From NCBI GenBank assembly GCA_028554645.1, contig JAQOOI010000076.1, positions 1,916,297 to 1,980,296 on the forward strand: DNA of 64,000 bases. Reading direction: 5' to 3'. Position 1 is the first letter of the stretch, and every line of letters begins with the position of its first letter. The notes below the pieces were generated by a model, which did not search any database, had not been told where the DNA came from, and was given only the letters and a program-made list of their open reading frames with translations. This DNA is from Omphalotus guepiniiformis (taxonomy: Eukaryota > Basidiomycota > Agaricomycetes > Agaricales > Omphalotaceae). The translations under genes were made by a program, and so were the position numbers. Below, piece after piece: positions 10,354-22,144 of the stretch.

Positions 10354-11081
10354 CTACATGTCAACGGCGACGTCTGCTTGCCAGGAATCCTCGAAAACAT
10401 TGCAGACGGAGATGAGAACAAGGTTATACACGTTAATGCCCCCAGGCCCAAGGCGCCATTCCATGGCGTTCGTGCGTTCATACTGGGTTTTCTGGGAAAT
10501 TTATGAGCTCGCGCACTGAAGGAAGCCGAAGAACAAGCTCTTACCTCACAATATCGCGCAAAGTTTTGCGCTACAGCTTGTCCGAGTTCAGCGCGTGTAA
10601 TTGGCCCAGATGAAGTGTGTAGCTCAATTGAGCGGTACCATTCCACATGCTCATACCCAGGCCACTGAGGATGATCATTAATTAAATTCACAAAACGTTA
10701 AATAGACAGAAATAGGGAGCTAAAACTTACTATGATGCGAAAGGTGATTCTCTTCAACGGAGTGTGTTCCAGCACTCTATCCTTTCCGTCCTGAATCATT
10801 CGTTCTATGGCGACTATTCCCCGAGCACTTAGCTCCATCATCGGGACGCCCTGTTTTTGATATCCCTTAAAGTCGAAGAAAATAGGACTGCGCAAAGGTT
10901 GCATTCGACCCGTAGTGTTTTTCCACTTCGAGGCAGGAGTATACATAGTCTGAGGTAAACGCCTTCGGCCTGGAACGACGAACCGGGGAGTACTCGGACC
11001 ACCATTCACTGCTGAACCTATAGCAGTGAATTGCGAAGCATTGGTGACGGGAGGGTGAAGTGGGTTGTTGTAGTTTGCCAT
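10354..11081 (-). CDS. Agaricomycete-type orphan, 202 aa
   Basis: Exons 10731-11081, 10545-10664 and 10354-10491 join in phase 0 with canonical donors (GTAAGT, GTAAGA) and acceptors (CTCAG, CCCAG). The 202-residue protein has a disordered Pro/Thr-rich N-terminus (about 60 residues). A conserved core follows: F-F-D-F-K-G-Y near residue 68, then W-P-G-Y-E-H-V-E-W at the start of exon 2, and a C-terminus with V-F-E-D-S-W-Q-A-D-V-A-V-D. This W-P-G-Y-E pattern occurs in an uncharacterised family common in mushroom genomes. There is no signal peptide or membrane segment, and the function is unknown. Confidence in the structure is high. Confidence 0.75.
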
Positions 11082-11907
11082 TTCGTCAAATAGAAATAGA
11101 GTAAGTTTTGATACAGAAACGGAGAGGTATTAGCAAGGGTACAATCGAGTGAAGTGGTCGTTAGAAGGGCTGAACAGTAGAACTATGATGAGGATGAGGA
11201 ACATACCGAGCAGAAGTGTTATTATATATATAATCCCGCTTTGAATCGCTGAACAATGTCAAAGGCAAGTGGCTGGGTCCCGCATTGACACTGTCCAAGC
11301 GCCGAGTGGGCTACCTGAGCAACGACAAGTAAAAAGAAGTGAAAAGCCATTCAACGTCTTTGAAAAGAATTACGTGCAATGATACATACGGAAAGAAAGC
11401 AACTCGAGAAAGAAACCAGATAAGGGGCATTCATTGACAACGCAGGAAAGAAAGGTTGAGCTGAACATGGCGGGTGATAATAAAGAGTAGTAAGTACGCC
11501 CCCTTCGGACAAATCACAGAAGCGACCGGCATTCCCACGTGGTGAAGTGGCCCCATCACACAGTCACATTCGTTCCAAAAGAGTATGTGATATCGGTATA
11601 GGAAAGCTCGTGGCACAACAAAGGTTGCACTGCGACAGGATTGCCCACAGAATGAATAAACAAAGACGAAAGGATACAGATAATGGTCTAAAGGATATCA
11701 TCATAATGAAAGGAGATAACGGGTTAATTTTACAGTTAGACCGTCGATCTATACTCGGATAGTTACACCCTTCAAGGTTTCAAACAATGTGATATTAGCG
11801 GAGAACTAGGATAGTTTCAAGCATGTCGATGAAAGGTAGTCGCTAACCCCTGCCGGGACGAAAGCGGATCACAGCGCAATAGACGCTGGTGAATCCGGTG
11901 CCGTGTT
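11082..11907. other. Intergenic, nothing recognised
   Basis: This is the promoter side of the 202-residue orphan (TATA-like TATTATATATATA near 11219 on the plus strand, readable on both strands) and the 3' flank of the dihydrouridine synthase gene. No coding frame is supported. Confidence 0.4.
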
Positions 11908-13759
11908 TTATAGAGGCAAAGGCGATAGGACAGGTGCAGATTCCTCTATCAAGCAAGACCCATCCAATTTCAACTTCTTCCCGTCCATCGCCGTCACATC
12001 AACTACCGCTTCCGCCTCATTTAACTGACGCTTGGTAGGTACCGAAGGTTCAATCGACACTGTAGAAACAACCGAAGAAGTTAGTGAGTGAAGAATTCCA
12101 AACACAAAACGAAAAAGGCATTACTAGCTATTGCAGGCGGCTTTACTGGCCGCCAATAAGGCTGAGCCAACCAATGCGGAAGTACTCTCAGCCCCGTCCC
12201 AGGATCAATCGTCAAAAGGTCTTCAAGAGATTTATCCCCAGCTTCATTCGCATCTCGCTGTTCACAGGAATCAGTTATACGAAAGTGGTAATCACAAAAA
12301 AACCGAAAATCACTCACATCCATACGCCTCTTCATCTCCTCACACACCTCAATATACGGCCTCAACGCACCCTTACTATAATCCGAATTTCTACCAACTG
12401 CAATCTTGCCAAGACGTTCACGGAGATCTGTTTCCCTTACGAGGGCAGGTCGCATGATCTTGAAAAGATGACCTTTAATCGCGCTCAACGATGTACGCGT
12501 TTTGAGCGACTGGGCGATTTCCAGATATTCTAGTGCCAAGTCCGCATGAGGTGGGTGTTGCTGAAGGGAGAGAAGGGGTGGTGGTGACGACGTTGACGAA
12601 GTCGAGGGTGACGAGAACGAAGACGAAGACGATGCCATACCAGCGAACAACGCCGCATTATAAAGCTGTCCTTCAGCACTCATAACACCATCTGCTCCTG
12701 TTTCCCTCAGGCAAGCTTCAATATCAGATTGAAAGAGTATATTGCCATTAGCGAAAACGGGAACAGAGACGGCTTCTTTCACTGCTCGGATTTTACTCCA
12801 ATCAGCTAGACCCTAAGAAAGTACATGGTACAGACGATTAGCTGGTGCGAAACAAAATCAAGAGACTTTAAGAACGTACCGCTAGAGTCCCTCGCTGTTC
12901 CCGTAACCGACCATGACACGTCAGGATCTGTGCTCCTGCTCGCTCCAGCATTTTAGCATACTCCACGGTTTTCTCAACCGTCGGAAATACTCGAAATTTA
13001 GCAGTGACTGGGATAGACAAATTCGTATGAAGGATATTAACTACCACCAAAAAACCAGACGTTAGCCCCCCTCAACCCGTTTCAAACAAGGATACGCACT
13101 AAGCCTATAAATCAACTCCCAATCATCCTGAAGAAAAGCCCCATATTTCCCTTTCTTCGCAATATCCTGCGGACAACCCAAATTGATATCAACAGCATCA
13201 CAATGGCCTTCAACCGCTTTCGCAGAAACCAAAAGTTTCTCTGGGTCGTTGGCGCAGAATTGTACAATAAGAGGTCGGTCGGTAGCTGGATCACCTTCTT
13301 CACCTGCGTCGAGATCGAAATTTGCGGCTCGGTAGGTTTTGTTAGTTCCATCGGCGAACATCTATAGGAAGCAAAGTCCAGTTTTTTCTTTCTTTTTAGA
13401 ATGGGAGGCTTTTTAGGATAAAGAGTCGTTTGTCGTACTTTGGCGTTTATCATGGGTGAATAGATTAGCTACGTTCACCAAAGATATTCGTATTAGAACG
13501 GACTCATGGGCATCGTAAGATATTCCTAGTTACTCACCTGTGCACCATATCGTCTAGAAAGCCTCCTCCAAGCCTAAACAAAACAAAGGGGGGAGGGGGG
13601 TCAAATTTCAGAATCCACACAAAACGACAGTAGAACACACCACACCAGCTCACTCTGATCTACCATCGGCGCAACGATGTATTTCGGACTTCCCAATATC
13701 TCTCGGTAAAATTGATACCCTTCGAGTTTTCGAGGTGGGTTCTCGGTTGGTATTGTCAT
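11908..13759 (-). CDS. DUS1: tRNA-dihydrouridine synthase, Dus1 type, 450 aa
   Basis: Seven exons (13646-13759, 13538-13573, 13100-13361, 12880-13040, 12318-12812, 12125-12257, 11908-12059) join exactly in frame. The enzyme reduces uridine in the tRNA D-loop (U16/U17 for Dus1) using FMN and NADPH. Visible marks are the start of the TIM barrel (A-P-M-V-D-Q-S-E), the catalytic Cys in N-L-G-C-P-Q, K-F-R near residue 155, C-H-G-R and F-A-N-G-N for flavin binding. A Ser/Pro/Thr-rich insert of about 30 residues follows Y-N-A-A-L-F-A-G in the C-terminal helical domain. The tail is a charged, low-complexity extension with K-K-L-K, possibly a nuclear signal. The start at 13759 is the only ATG giving the full barrel. 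Confidence 0.93.
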
Positions 13760-14197
13760 CTTTTCAAGGAGAAAAGACCGGAAAGCGCGTAAGAGTGAGA
13801 AAGGAATTTTAGAAAGAGCTGAGCTCGTCGGACTCGTAGGAATTCCGAAATAGATTATAGTGGGAAGAAGAGCCGAAGAAGAGTTAACTGGACGGTTTGC
13901 GGTTGTTTACTCTACAAGCCTCCGGATATTGATGTTGCATCCGGACTGCCGAGGCTCTCCATTGGCCATTGGCCTCACATCCTCACGTAGACTCAGAAGA
14001 CTCAGACTCAAAAATCTCATCATCTTCAGGAAATTCGATGCAAAGCACTGCTCAGACGGACTCAAACCAACCAAAAGTCTTGAAACATTAACTTGACTCC
14101 ATCTAACGAAGATCGCGAGTTCATATCCCATATTCTCTTTATTCCATAGCATACATTTACTCCAGAGCCAACAAACATCGCTCGACCTAAGTATCTT

Positions 14198-15238
14198 TCA
14201 GCAGAACGTGATGACGAGGTTAACCTACACAACCCCCGGTTCATGATTAGTCACTAAAACAAAACAGTACATGTATGAGCTCAAACTCACATTGTTAGCT
14301 TCACACTGCCTCTGAGCCTGATAATCAGTCGGTTGCCTGAAAGCCATCGGGCAGCTAGCGCTGTTACCTGAAAGGTATCATCAAATTCAGATACGATAAA
14401 TTATCACCGCTAAATTTTAATCAGGTATGAAACTCACAGCCTGTGCCTACACCATCGCATCCGTTTTGGTATCTAATAGCGGGACCGATTAAGAATTTCC
14501 TGGGGGCAAGGGAACGGGGGAAGGGGCTTACTTGAAGGACGCTGGGACACTGTAACCCAGACTAAGAGGAAGAGGAGGAGGAGGTTCATTTGAGTTAAGT
14601 ACTGGTGGTCTGCGAGTGAGAGATTGAAATGAAACTTACGGAGGAATCAATGTAACATCGGTACTAGATCCCGCTCCGGGAGATGTCGGATTCTTCAAAG
14701 TAGTCTCAACGACAGTACATTTCTCTCCATTGTCCCCACAGCCTCCTGAATGACGAAAAACAAAAAGTGATGAGCTCTTTCGTTGTATCGTACGAGAATG
14801 AAAGAGATGGACGTACCAGTCTGGAGGTAGCTGATCATCCGAAGGAGAATGTATGGTTAGTCGTTATTCATGTCTTGTACGAGAAAGCGAGAGGAGTGCA
14901 CTCACGCGATAGCAGCTGGGAAAGGACCGTTCGCGGTGTAGGGTTGTCCAGTAGACAAAGTCTTTCCGTATTGCTTCAGCGTAGGCTAGCGCTAGATTTG
15001 AGCATACATCCCAACAGGCAATACAACCAATTTTAAACGTACAGTTCCTTTTCCGCACCTGTTGATATCTCAGTAAGCAAACCAATCCAGGGGGTACGAA
15101 AAACAAAGGCGAAGGAGAAGGAGAAACATCCACTGACTTATTATTAAATGAAATCTTGTGCGACTCAGCATTCACACCAACTAAGGCGTTACCAGCTACG
15201 AAAGCAAGCAAGGCGATGACTTTAGCGGAAGCGAACAT
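14198..15238 (-). CDS. Small secreted cysteine-rich glycopeptide, 161 aa, nine exons
   Basis: Nine exons join in frame: 15138-15238, 15043-15058, 14906-14985, 14817-14830, 14640-14745, 14532-14561, 14438-14472, 14291-14367 and 14198-14224. Two of them are 16 and 14 bases long. The protein has a signal peptide (F-V-A-G-N-A-L-V-G-V-N-A), then S-H-K-I-S-F-N-N-K-C-G-K-G-T. A repeated pattern of Cys residues follows (G-G-C-G, K-C-T, N-G-C-D-G-V-G-T-G-C, S-C-P, Q-C), ending V-I-T-F-C. This matches a secreted basidiomycete family often labelled glycopeptide, of thaumatin-like appearance, with no proven role. It is likely extracellular and disulfide-bonded. Confidence 0.85.
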
Positions 15239-16862
15239 CTTGATTCTTGAGTTGAGATATGTAAGTAAAGTAAAGGAGGTTCTGACCAGCAGAAAATCGG
15301 ATAATGGAAGGAGGACGGCCTGCGTATGAAGAGAAATCAAGCTTGGGATACGTGGGGTCTTTTATAGTGTGCCCAATGTAACCTGGACTCGGACCCGGCG
15401 CCAGGAATATCCCTTGAGGGTTTCGATAGCAGTGCATCCTCAGGGAGAGTTTTGATAAAGATCCCGGGCCTTCGTTTTGTACAGAGCATACTGATAATGC
15501 TGGCATTGCTGGGCCTCACAATGGACGTGGCGGCGGTGCGACAGTTTGATCTTCATCAAATTGCTGTTGTATATCGCGATGAATCACTTCAACTTGTAGC
15601 CAATTCATTTACTCGTTGTACGGTTTGTAGTAGTACCAGTCAGGTACCAGTGAGCCTTGACCTGGGCCCGAGCATGAGCATCGACGTACGAATGTTGCTG
15701 AGTCCGAGTCGTTACAGCCAGCCAAACGATGACCAGACAAAACTGTCGATATAAACCGGGCCCGCGGTCAAGATAGCCTAGATGATTGAGTATCAGATAA
15801 TGATCATGTCAAGTTGAAACAGTAGAAAGACCCATGAGAGAAATCCGAAGCGGGGCAACCGTGACTTTCGCAGCCGAAACGCGTGATAATTGATGGTGCG
15901 CCACCTGTACTTTCTGCTCATCTTACTCACAGTTCATGAATGAAGTAGTACTAGTAGCTCACTGCCGTCAACTCATGAGCATGAGTTTCATGAATATTTT
16001 GCAGATATGTATTCGTTACAATTGCATATCCAAACACGATTAAACGAACGCGATTTTGAGCTGATTTTGACCGACGTGACGCGTGCGAACGCCCAAACGC
16101 CTTTTCCCTCCATCTCTGCACTTCTACCTAGACCTGAAGATAGAGCGATAAAGGGGGGAAATTGAATATGAGGTTGGAATTCAAGAGGATCACTGGCTAT
16201 CACGGGGGTTCTGTGATCGTGAGTGTCGAGCTTTGTTTTATGCTGTTCTGTAGACCACTGACAGCCGCCGGCTCCTTTCAGCTGCTGTTAATTTCTGCTT
16301 CCCACCTAGTATCTACATAAATACTCCGTCGGCATGCTGCGTTGGGTGACGGGTCGTCTTCAGCAAATGACGCACTTTCCTCTAAAATCGATCGCAACAG
16401 ACTAAACGCAAGCGGGACCTCGCTCAGACAGCACGGGGACAGTCGTTCCACAGCACCTTGGAACAACAGCGCTGCTGTGCTAGTCTTCCGCAGGAATGCA
16501 ATACGCATACTCTCACTAAAGCTCTCATATTCTAGTTTTGGGCGACCCTCTTGAGAACAGCAGGCAAAGAAACAGAGCGAGCGCTGTACCATTCCCATTC
16601 CCATTCCTGCTATGTTCCTGCACATTGCCGTCTGGGAGCGCCAAGATAGTCTGTTGCTCAGGGGGTTCGAGCTAAACTTTTTCTTTCCGTCGGCTTCGCC
16701 TCTCGCAGCACATCATGATACTTGACGCGACTGCGCTTGGCGCTATGGGTATAACTCTGTGACACTTTCAATATGTCCTTCCGCCTGCACAGCCCAAAAA
16801 GGAGTTTTTGCGCTGTAGGAGGAGTGTTACCCAATCGTCATCTCGTAAGCCGATTTCCCCCA
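15239..16862. other. Intergenic, nothing recognised
   Basis: This is the promoter side of the glycopeptide gene (minus) and of the next gene (plus). The longest open frame (16278-16625, minus) has no splice, promoter or protein support. Confidence 0.4.
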
Positions 16863-16870
16863 TATATAAG
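16863..16870 (+). promoter_or_regulatory. TATA box of the Ser-rich orphan
   Basis: TATATAAG sits 138 bases before the ATG at 17001. It argues against the in-frame ATG at 16773, which lies upstream of it. Confidence 0.5.
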
Positions 16871-17000
16871 CCCGAGGGGTCATTCCATTGAAAACGCCAC
16901 ATTTTTTATTTTCTACAGTCTTTATCAAGCCGCGTTCTCCCTCTTTGCGCTACCCTCTCGCCTTTTTTTTTTCGACACATCGCACTGCGCAGCAAGGGTC

Positions 17001-17510
17001 ATGACTTTATTCCATTTACCACGGAGATTCAGTCGGAGGGGAGAGAAGAAGAAGAAATCTTCATTGGAGAATTCCCCAGAACGTGAACCCCGGGCCCTCG
17101 CTCGCACTGATGAAGTTCCTTCAGGAGGAAACGTTCATCTGCCGCCTACTTCCATTGCGAATATAGTTCTTGACGCAACGAACTATGCTGAACTTGAAAG
17201 GTCATCGAGTGCGCCTGAATCGAAAGCGAAATCTTCTATGGCGAATAAAGGCGATATCACACATGACACCGAACTACCTAAATCCGAATCTGCGTTATCG
17301 TTCCCGATATCCTCCGCTGGTGGTACACCTTCGCATAGACCCTCTCATTCGCTGTCAGACATCGTGTTTGATCCTGTCATGTTGTCTGCTTTGTATGAGG
17401 CTCGTGAAACCGAGCTGCAATCTAATGCAAGTACTGCGTCGCATCATGATTCTTCGTCGAAAGCACTATCGCCATTGCCCCCGGATCGTTCTTCGAGCAC
17501 GGAAGAGTAG
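17001..17510 (+). CDS. Ser/Thr-rich orphan, 169 aa, single exon
   Basis: The open frame continues upstream to 16773, but the TATA box at 16863 places transcription start after that, so the first usable ATG is at 17001. The protein has a basic N-terminus (P-R-R-F-S-R-R-G-E-K-K-K-K) followed by a Ser-rich, apparently disordered body. Two related short blocks occur: S-I-A-N-I-V-L-D-A and S-L-S-D-I-V-F-D-P, each followed by a hydrophobic/Tyr segment. The repeated I-V-x-D motif may be a linear binding site. There is no signal peptide and no known domain. An AT-rich 3' flank with polyadenylation-like signals follows. Confidence 0.55.
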   Translation: MTLFHLPRRFSRRGEKKKKSSLENSPEREPRALARTDEVPSGGNVHLPPTSIANIVLDATNYAELERSSSAPESKAKSSMANKGDITHDTELPKSESALSFPISSAGGTPSHRPSHSLSDIVFDPVMLSALYEARETELQSNASTASHHDSSSKALSPLPPDRSSSTEE

Positions 17511-17933
17511 GATTGCGTTTGAAGTCAAACTCAGTGTATTTTTTGCGAGGCACTGTGGAAACCCTCTTGCCAGTGCGTTCGGGGAATGTGGCATCTGGCA
17601 CTGTTGGTTCATGTCCTCTGGCCTTTTTTTATCACTCGATTTAATAATACGATACGCAATGGAAGTAATTACTGATGTGTGTAGTACCCAATTTTTTGGA
17701 CGTATATGTATTTTTTGACAGACCGATTTCGTACTGAATTATTACATTGTATTGTTGTAATCCTACAATATAAACCTATCATGATGTATCAACACGTACA
17801 AAATTCGCTCGAGTTATAGTAATGTCCGAACAGTGGAGTGGAACGAAAGGCCGAGGCCATCCGTGACAAACGAAACCAAATTCTAAAACTTTCGCCCGGC
17901 GAGGTCTCGAGTTCTTCGCTCCCTCCACCCACA
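17511..17933. other. Intergenic between the Ser-rich orphan and TIM50
   Basis: This is an AT-rich 3' flank (17640-17790) and then the TIM50 leader. No gene is seen in it. Confidence 0.4.
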
Positions 17934-20029
17934 ATGTTCACCGCCGTATCAAGGTCTGTCACCCGTCGAACAGTTCCAAACTCAATAAGATGTATGGCAA
18001 AACAATCCACTCCACGACCTCCACGTTCAGCAGAAAACTCTTCAGCAAAACCCAACAGCCCCAACGCAGAGAAAGCGACGAACGCTAGCGCTAGCTCCAA
18101 GCATACGGATCCTGCGTCTCTGGAAAAATTAGAAGAACCCCAACCAAAACCAGAACCAAAACCAGAACTAAAACCAGAAATACCTATAATAACGCGTTCG
18201 AGTGTACCTTCCCTGGATTTCTCACCACCTGATCCTTCTGCTTCGGGTGAGAACCAGAGACAGCAAGGGAGGACTGGAGCGTCGTCTAGGGATTCTTTGT
18301 CTTCTGCTGATAGACAAAGGCAGATGTTTGGGAGGGTTACTGTTGGGTTGATTGTGTTGGCTTTTGGGTTGGGAGCTTTTAATATGGGGAGGGAATGGAG
18401 TGAGGAGGAGCTTAGGGATAGGAAAATGGTGTGTGTTTTGTTTTTGTGTTTTGTTTGTTTATCTGCTGTGGTTTTGGTTTTGGTTTTGGACACCGGAGGC
18501 AGAGGCGCTGATGACGAGCTGACGGGCTTGGGTCTTAGACTTTGGCGAATGCGCCGGCTACTCGTTGGGATCGTACGAAAGACCGGTTTGCTGAGTTATT
18601 CGATGTATGTACCCACACTGTTCGTTTCCGTTCGTTTCAAGTGTCTTACCGAGCCTTTTTTCTTCCTTCTCTATAGTATTTCAGTAAACCCGCCTGGTCG
18701 GAACTCCTACCCCCACCTTATCCTCCACCACACCAAAAGCCCTACACTCTTTTAATCTCTATTGATGATTTACTTGTTACTTCTACATGGGATGTACGTG
18801 CGTCCCGCGGGGTTTCGGTTTTCGTTTATTCTTGCCCTTTGTAGCTCACTTTTTGTTCTGTTGTTTGGCGTTCGTTCGTTTGATGCAGCGACAACATGGT
18901 TGGAGGACGGCGAAACGACCTGGGGTGGATTACTTTTTGGCTTATATATCTCAGTTTTATGAGGTTGTTGTTTTTACGACTCAACATGCTTATGTGCGTT
19001 CATACCCATCCCTTTCCTTGGCTCTAGCTCAGACTCTAATTTTAAATCTATTCTAGACTGCAGCGCCTATCTTGGACAAACTCGACCGATATAATTTCTT
19101 CATCACTCATCGATTATATCGAGAAGCTACGAGGTCTTATAAGGGTCAAGTAGTAAAAGTGCGTCCTTCTCCGCCATTCCCGCCATTCGTCCCTCATGAA
19201 TGGGGTTCTGACACGTAAAACCACGAATAGGATCTTTCATATCTCAACCGCGACCTTTCTAAAGTCATTCTCCTCGATACTGAAGCCTCTCACGCTGCCA
19301 CACACCCCGAAAATGCGATTATTGTTCCTAAATGGAATGGTGATCCAAAAGATAATGGACTTGTTGCTCTTATTCCTTTCTTAGAATGTATGTTTCCCCG
19401 CTGAACTTGAACGCTGAATGCTGATAGAATTGAATTGCGAATTGCTGACTTGAAACAGCTATTGCGATTTATAAGCCAGCGGATGTTCGACCTATACTTT
19501 CGGCGTATGAGGGGAAGGATATTCCGATTGAGTATGCGAAGAGGGAGGCTGAGGGGAAACGACAACATATTGAGAATTGGAAATTGAATAAGGGTTCGAC
19601 TAGTAATACTTTTGGAAGTTTCTTTGGTGTTTCGGTAAGCATTCCCCTCTCCCCAACCCCCAATCTTATTCTTCCTAACATCCAACATCCAACAATTCGA
19701 TTAACGACTAACGACTAACGACTCGATTTTAACAGTCCCGTTCAACGAACAACGCCCCCCCAACCTACCTCGAACAAAAACGCAAAGAAGCGCAAATGCA
19801 ATATCAAGAAGAACAAACGTATATTGCGAAGAATAAGGATTATTTGGAGAAACTTTTGAAGCAGGATCAGGATATGATGGCTGCGCAGGTTCCGAGTAAT
19901 ATTTGGGAAGCGATTGATCAGCTTAGGGGGGTTGGGTCGGATGAGGGGAAGGGGAAGTCGTTGGAGGGGCAGGATAAACTTGAGGATGCTGGTAGTGGTA
20001 GTGGGAGTGGGTCGGAGGCGAAACCGTAG
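17934..20029 (+). CDS. TIM50: Mitochondrial import translocase subunit Tim50, 503 aa
   Basis: Eight exons join in frame: 17934-18428, 18539-18604, 18677-18793, 18889-18993, 19057-19158, 19231-19387, 19459-19634 and 19736-20029. Tim50 is the inner-membrane receptor of the TIM23 complex that takes presequence proteins from the TOM complex. The N-terminus is a basic mitochondrial presequence ([10 protein letters not shown]). A disordered Pro/Glu/Lys stretch follows, then one membrane segment ([13 protein letters not shown]). The FCP1-like phosphatase fold comes next, with the degenerate motif [12 protein letters not shown] (no catalytic first Asp, as usual in Tim50), then W-R-T-A-K-R-P-G and F-T-T-Q. 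The C-terminal tail is acidic and Ser/Gly-rich. The start was chosen for the presequence. Confidence 0.95.
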
Positions 20030-22144
20030 TGGGAGTTGAGTTGAGGGGGGATTGGTGTTGGAGTGTTAGGTTAGGGCGGTAAGGTCTGGTGAGATGTTGT
20101 TGCTGTGGGGATATGCTTGGACTTGGGAGGGGAGAAGGTGTGTGTATGGAGAGTCGTATTCGTATTCATGATACATACATAGGGTGCTTAACAACTTTTT
20201 TCACTCGAACCATTATATCATATCAATTTATCTCACCTCACTTTTGATATGTGGAAAACTAGGCTAGCTGAGGTTTGATTGAGATCTTCGACTTCAACTT
20301 GCTATGTAAGTTAAAGACTAACGTAGCTTTCGTTAGTTGGCGTCACGGTGGGGCGGACATTCGGGCCTTGGCTGCCACGCACCAGAAGATTCGGCAATTC
20401 GGCCGTAAGTAAGTTAAAGTAGCGAGCGTCTTTAACTCTTGCGGGCCCCTACCTGCCTGTCCAAGCCTGTCCACCGTTAACGGATGATTGCATATTATTA
20501 TCTCAAGACTAGACCTGTTTGAATAACTTTTGAGAGCTCACATGAGTGCTTTAGTTCTTAGTTTTCTCAAGTAATAGTATGGATCCACGGATAGTAGTAC
20601 TGGTACGTGAGTATGCTGTGAGTATGTACTATGGATAATGGGCTTGAACGGCTCAGTGAAGAAACGAGAAACTCCTGTCTGGGGTTAATTTTAATGGTTT
20701 GTCCGGGATTTGTCTGGACGTAATTGTAGATGTAAGTATGAAGGAAGCGAAGGAATAGGGGACTGGAGTGGGACTTCCACGCGAGGGAAAATTATGTTGC
20801 ACACAAATTGAAAGACGAACTGTACTGTGAAGACAACCCATGAAAGCTTCTGTTCTGTAGATGTAGAGGTCCTTCCTTTCAGGTTATTGAGCCAGAATTT
20901 CGAATATGTAGGTAAGTACATAGATCCATAGAGTACGAATGGCCCGGGAGTGGCCACACGATGGACGCCGACCGAGACGCCCGTGAGGCTCGTCCTTGCA
21001 GTGACTGATGTGGGTCTATCGGGAGCTGGTCAATAGTATACTACCTACCTACATATGTAGAACTGGTACTTGAGATCGGTTTGCCCTGCTCAGATCCGTA
21101 TGTCGACTTCAAGACCTATGTAGACTGTGTGGAAGGAATCTCAAGGCTGCAAAAATGTCTATTTCAATGGGGATCTGCGTGTGAAGATACGTACTCGGTC
21201 AAGCTACTGTATGTTCTAGGGTTCACAGAAATAGAAGCGGCCCTTTTTCTGAGTTGGAGCCGTCGGCTCTGACGAAAATACATACATGGCATATGCATAT
21301 TGGCTCGCGGAGGAAGGGAAGGTGTTCCCGTTCCAATGCTCACACAAAGTTCACAAGTAAACTTCTTCCAGAAGTCAAATGTTAAGTCTAGTACATCGTG
21401 CATGTATTTTTGTTACCAATGAAGGGGATCTCTTTCATTGTAAATTTGTATTGATCCACCCTAAAATCGCGAAGTGTTATCTAACGTGTGATGAGAGTAA
21501 TCTATCGATAGTACGTTTTTTTAATAGGGGCGACCAAGGGGCGACCTCGAGGCTCCGCCGCAGGCGGCAGGATGATAATCATGTCCTTGGAGAATTCGGA
21601 GGATACAAGTCAGATACAAATTCGCGTTTGAATATTTAGTGCAGAAAAACGGTCTGGAAATATCTATCGTAGAGCCACATAGTGAAAAAAAAAAGAAAGA
21701 AAGAAAGAAAGCAAAAATCACGTTTGCCGCTATCTGGCCGCCTTGCCATTACGGATGTCCGGTAGCCGATTACTAAAAGAGGAGATATCATGATCATATC
21801 AAGTCAAGCCGGCTAGTCGGAGTCTAAATTTCAACGTATAAAATTTCTATATCTCCCATCGAAAATCCTCCAACTTGAATCGTTACCACAACCTTCTCGT
21901 TACAAGCCTCTATCGAAATCTTTTCCAAGCCCAAAACTTCCTTTTTCTCCCTCCAAATCTCTCAGGTCTACAGCATCCACTCTATACCTGTTATAAAGAG
22001 GTTACTGCAGCCTTTGCATGTACTCTAACCAATTGTGCAGCATCCACAATTCACACCGCGGTTCTAAACACACCTGTGCTAGTTTTCTTCCAAGTTTCTA
22101 AAGCTCTCCTCGTTCTCGCAACCTAACCTAATCTATTATCAACT
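20030..22144. other. 2.1 kb without a supported gene
   Basis: This holds the TIM50 3' flank and the inositol synthase promoter. The pyrimidine-rich stretch at about 21890-22140 directly before the ATG looks like a fungal leader. An AAAG repeat lies at 21684-21711. Short open frames carry no supporting signals. Confidence 0.45.
21684..21711. repeat. Poly-A / AAAG microsatellite
   Basis: A run of A is followed by four to five AAAG units in the 5' flank of the inositol synthase gene. Confidence 0.8.

Noticed and set aside
12084..12533. 149-codon open frame antisense to Dus1
   Set aside because: It overlaps exons 5-6 of Dus1 and the intron between them and shows no protein features.
16278..16625. 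115-codon open frame on the minus strand
   Set aside because: No TATA box, splice signals or recognisable residues; it overlaps another frame on the plus strand.
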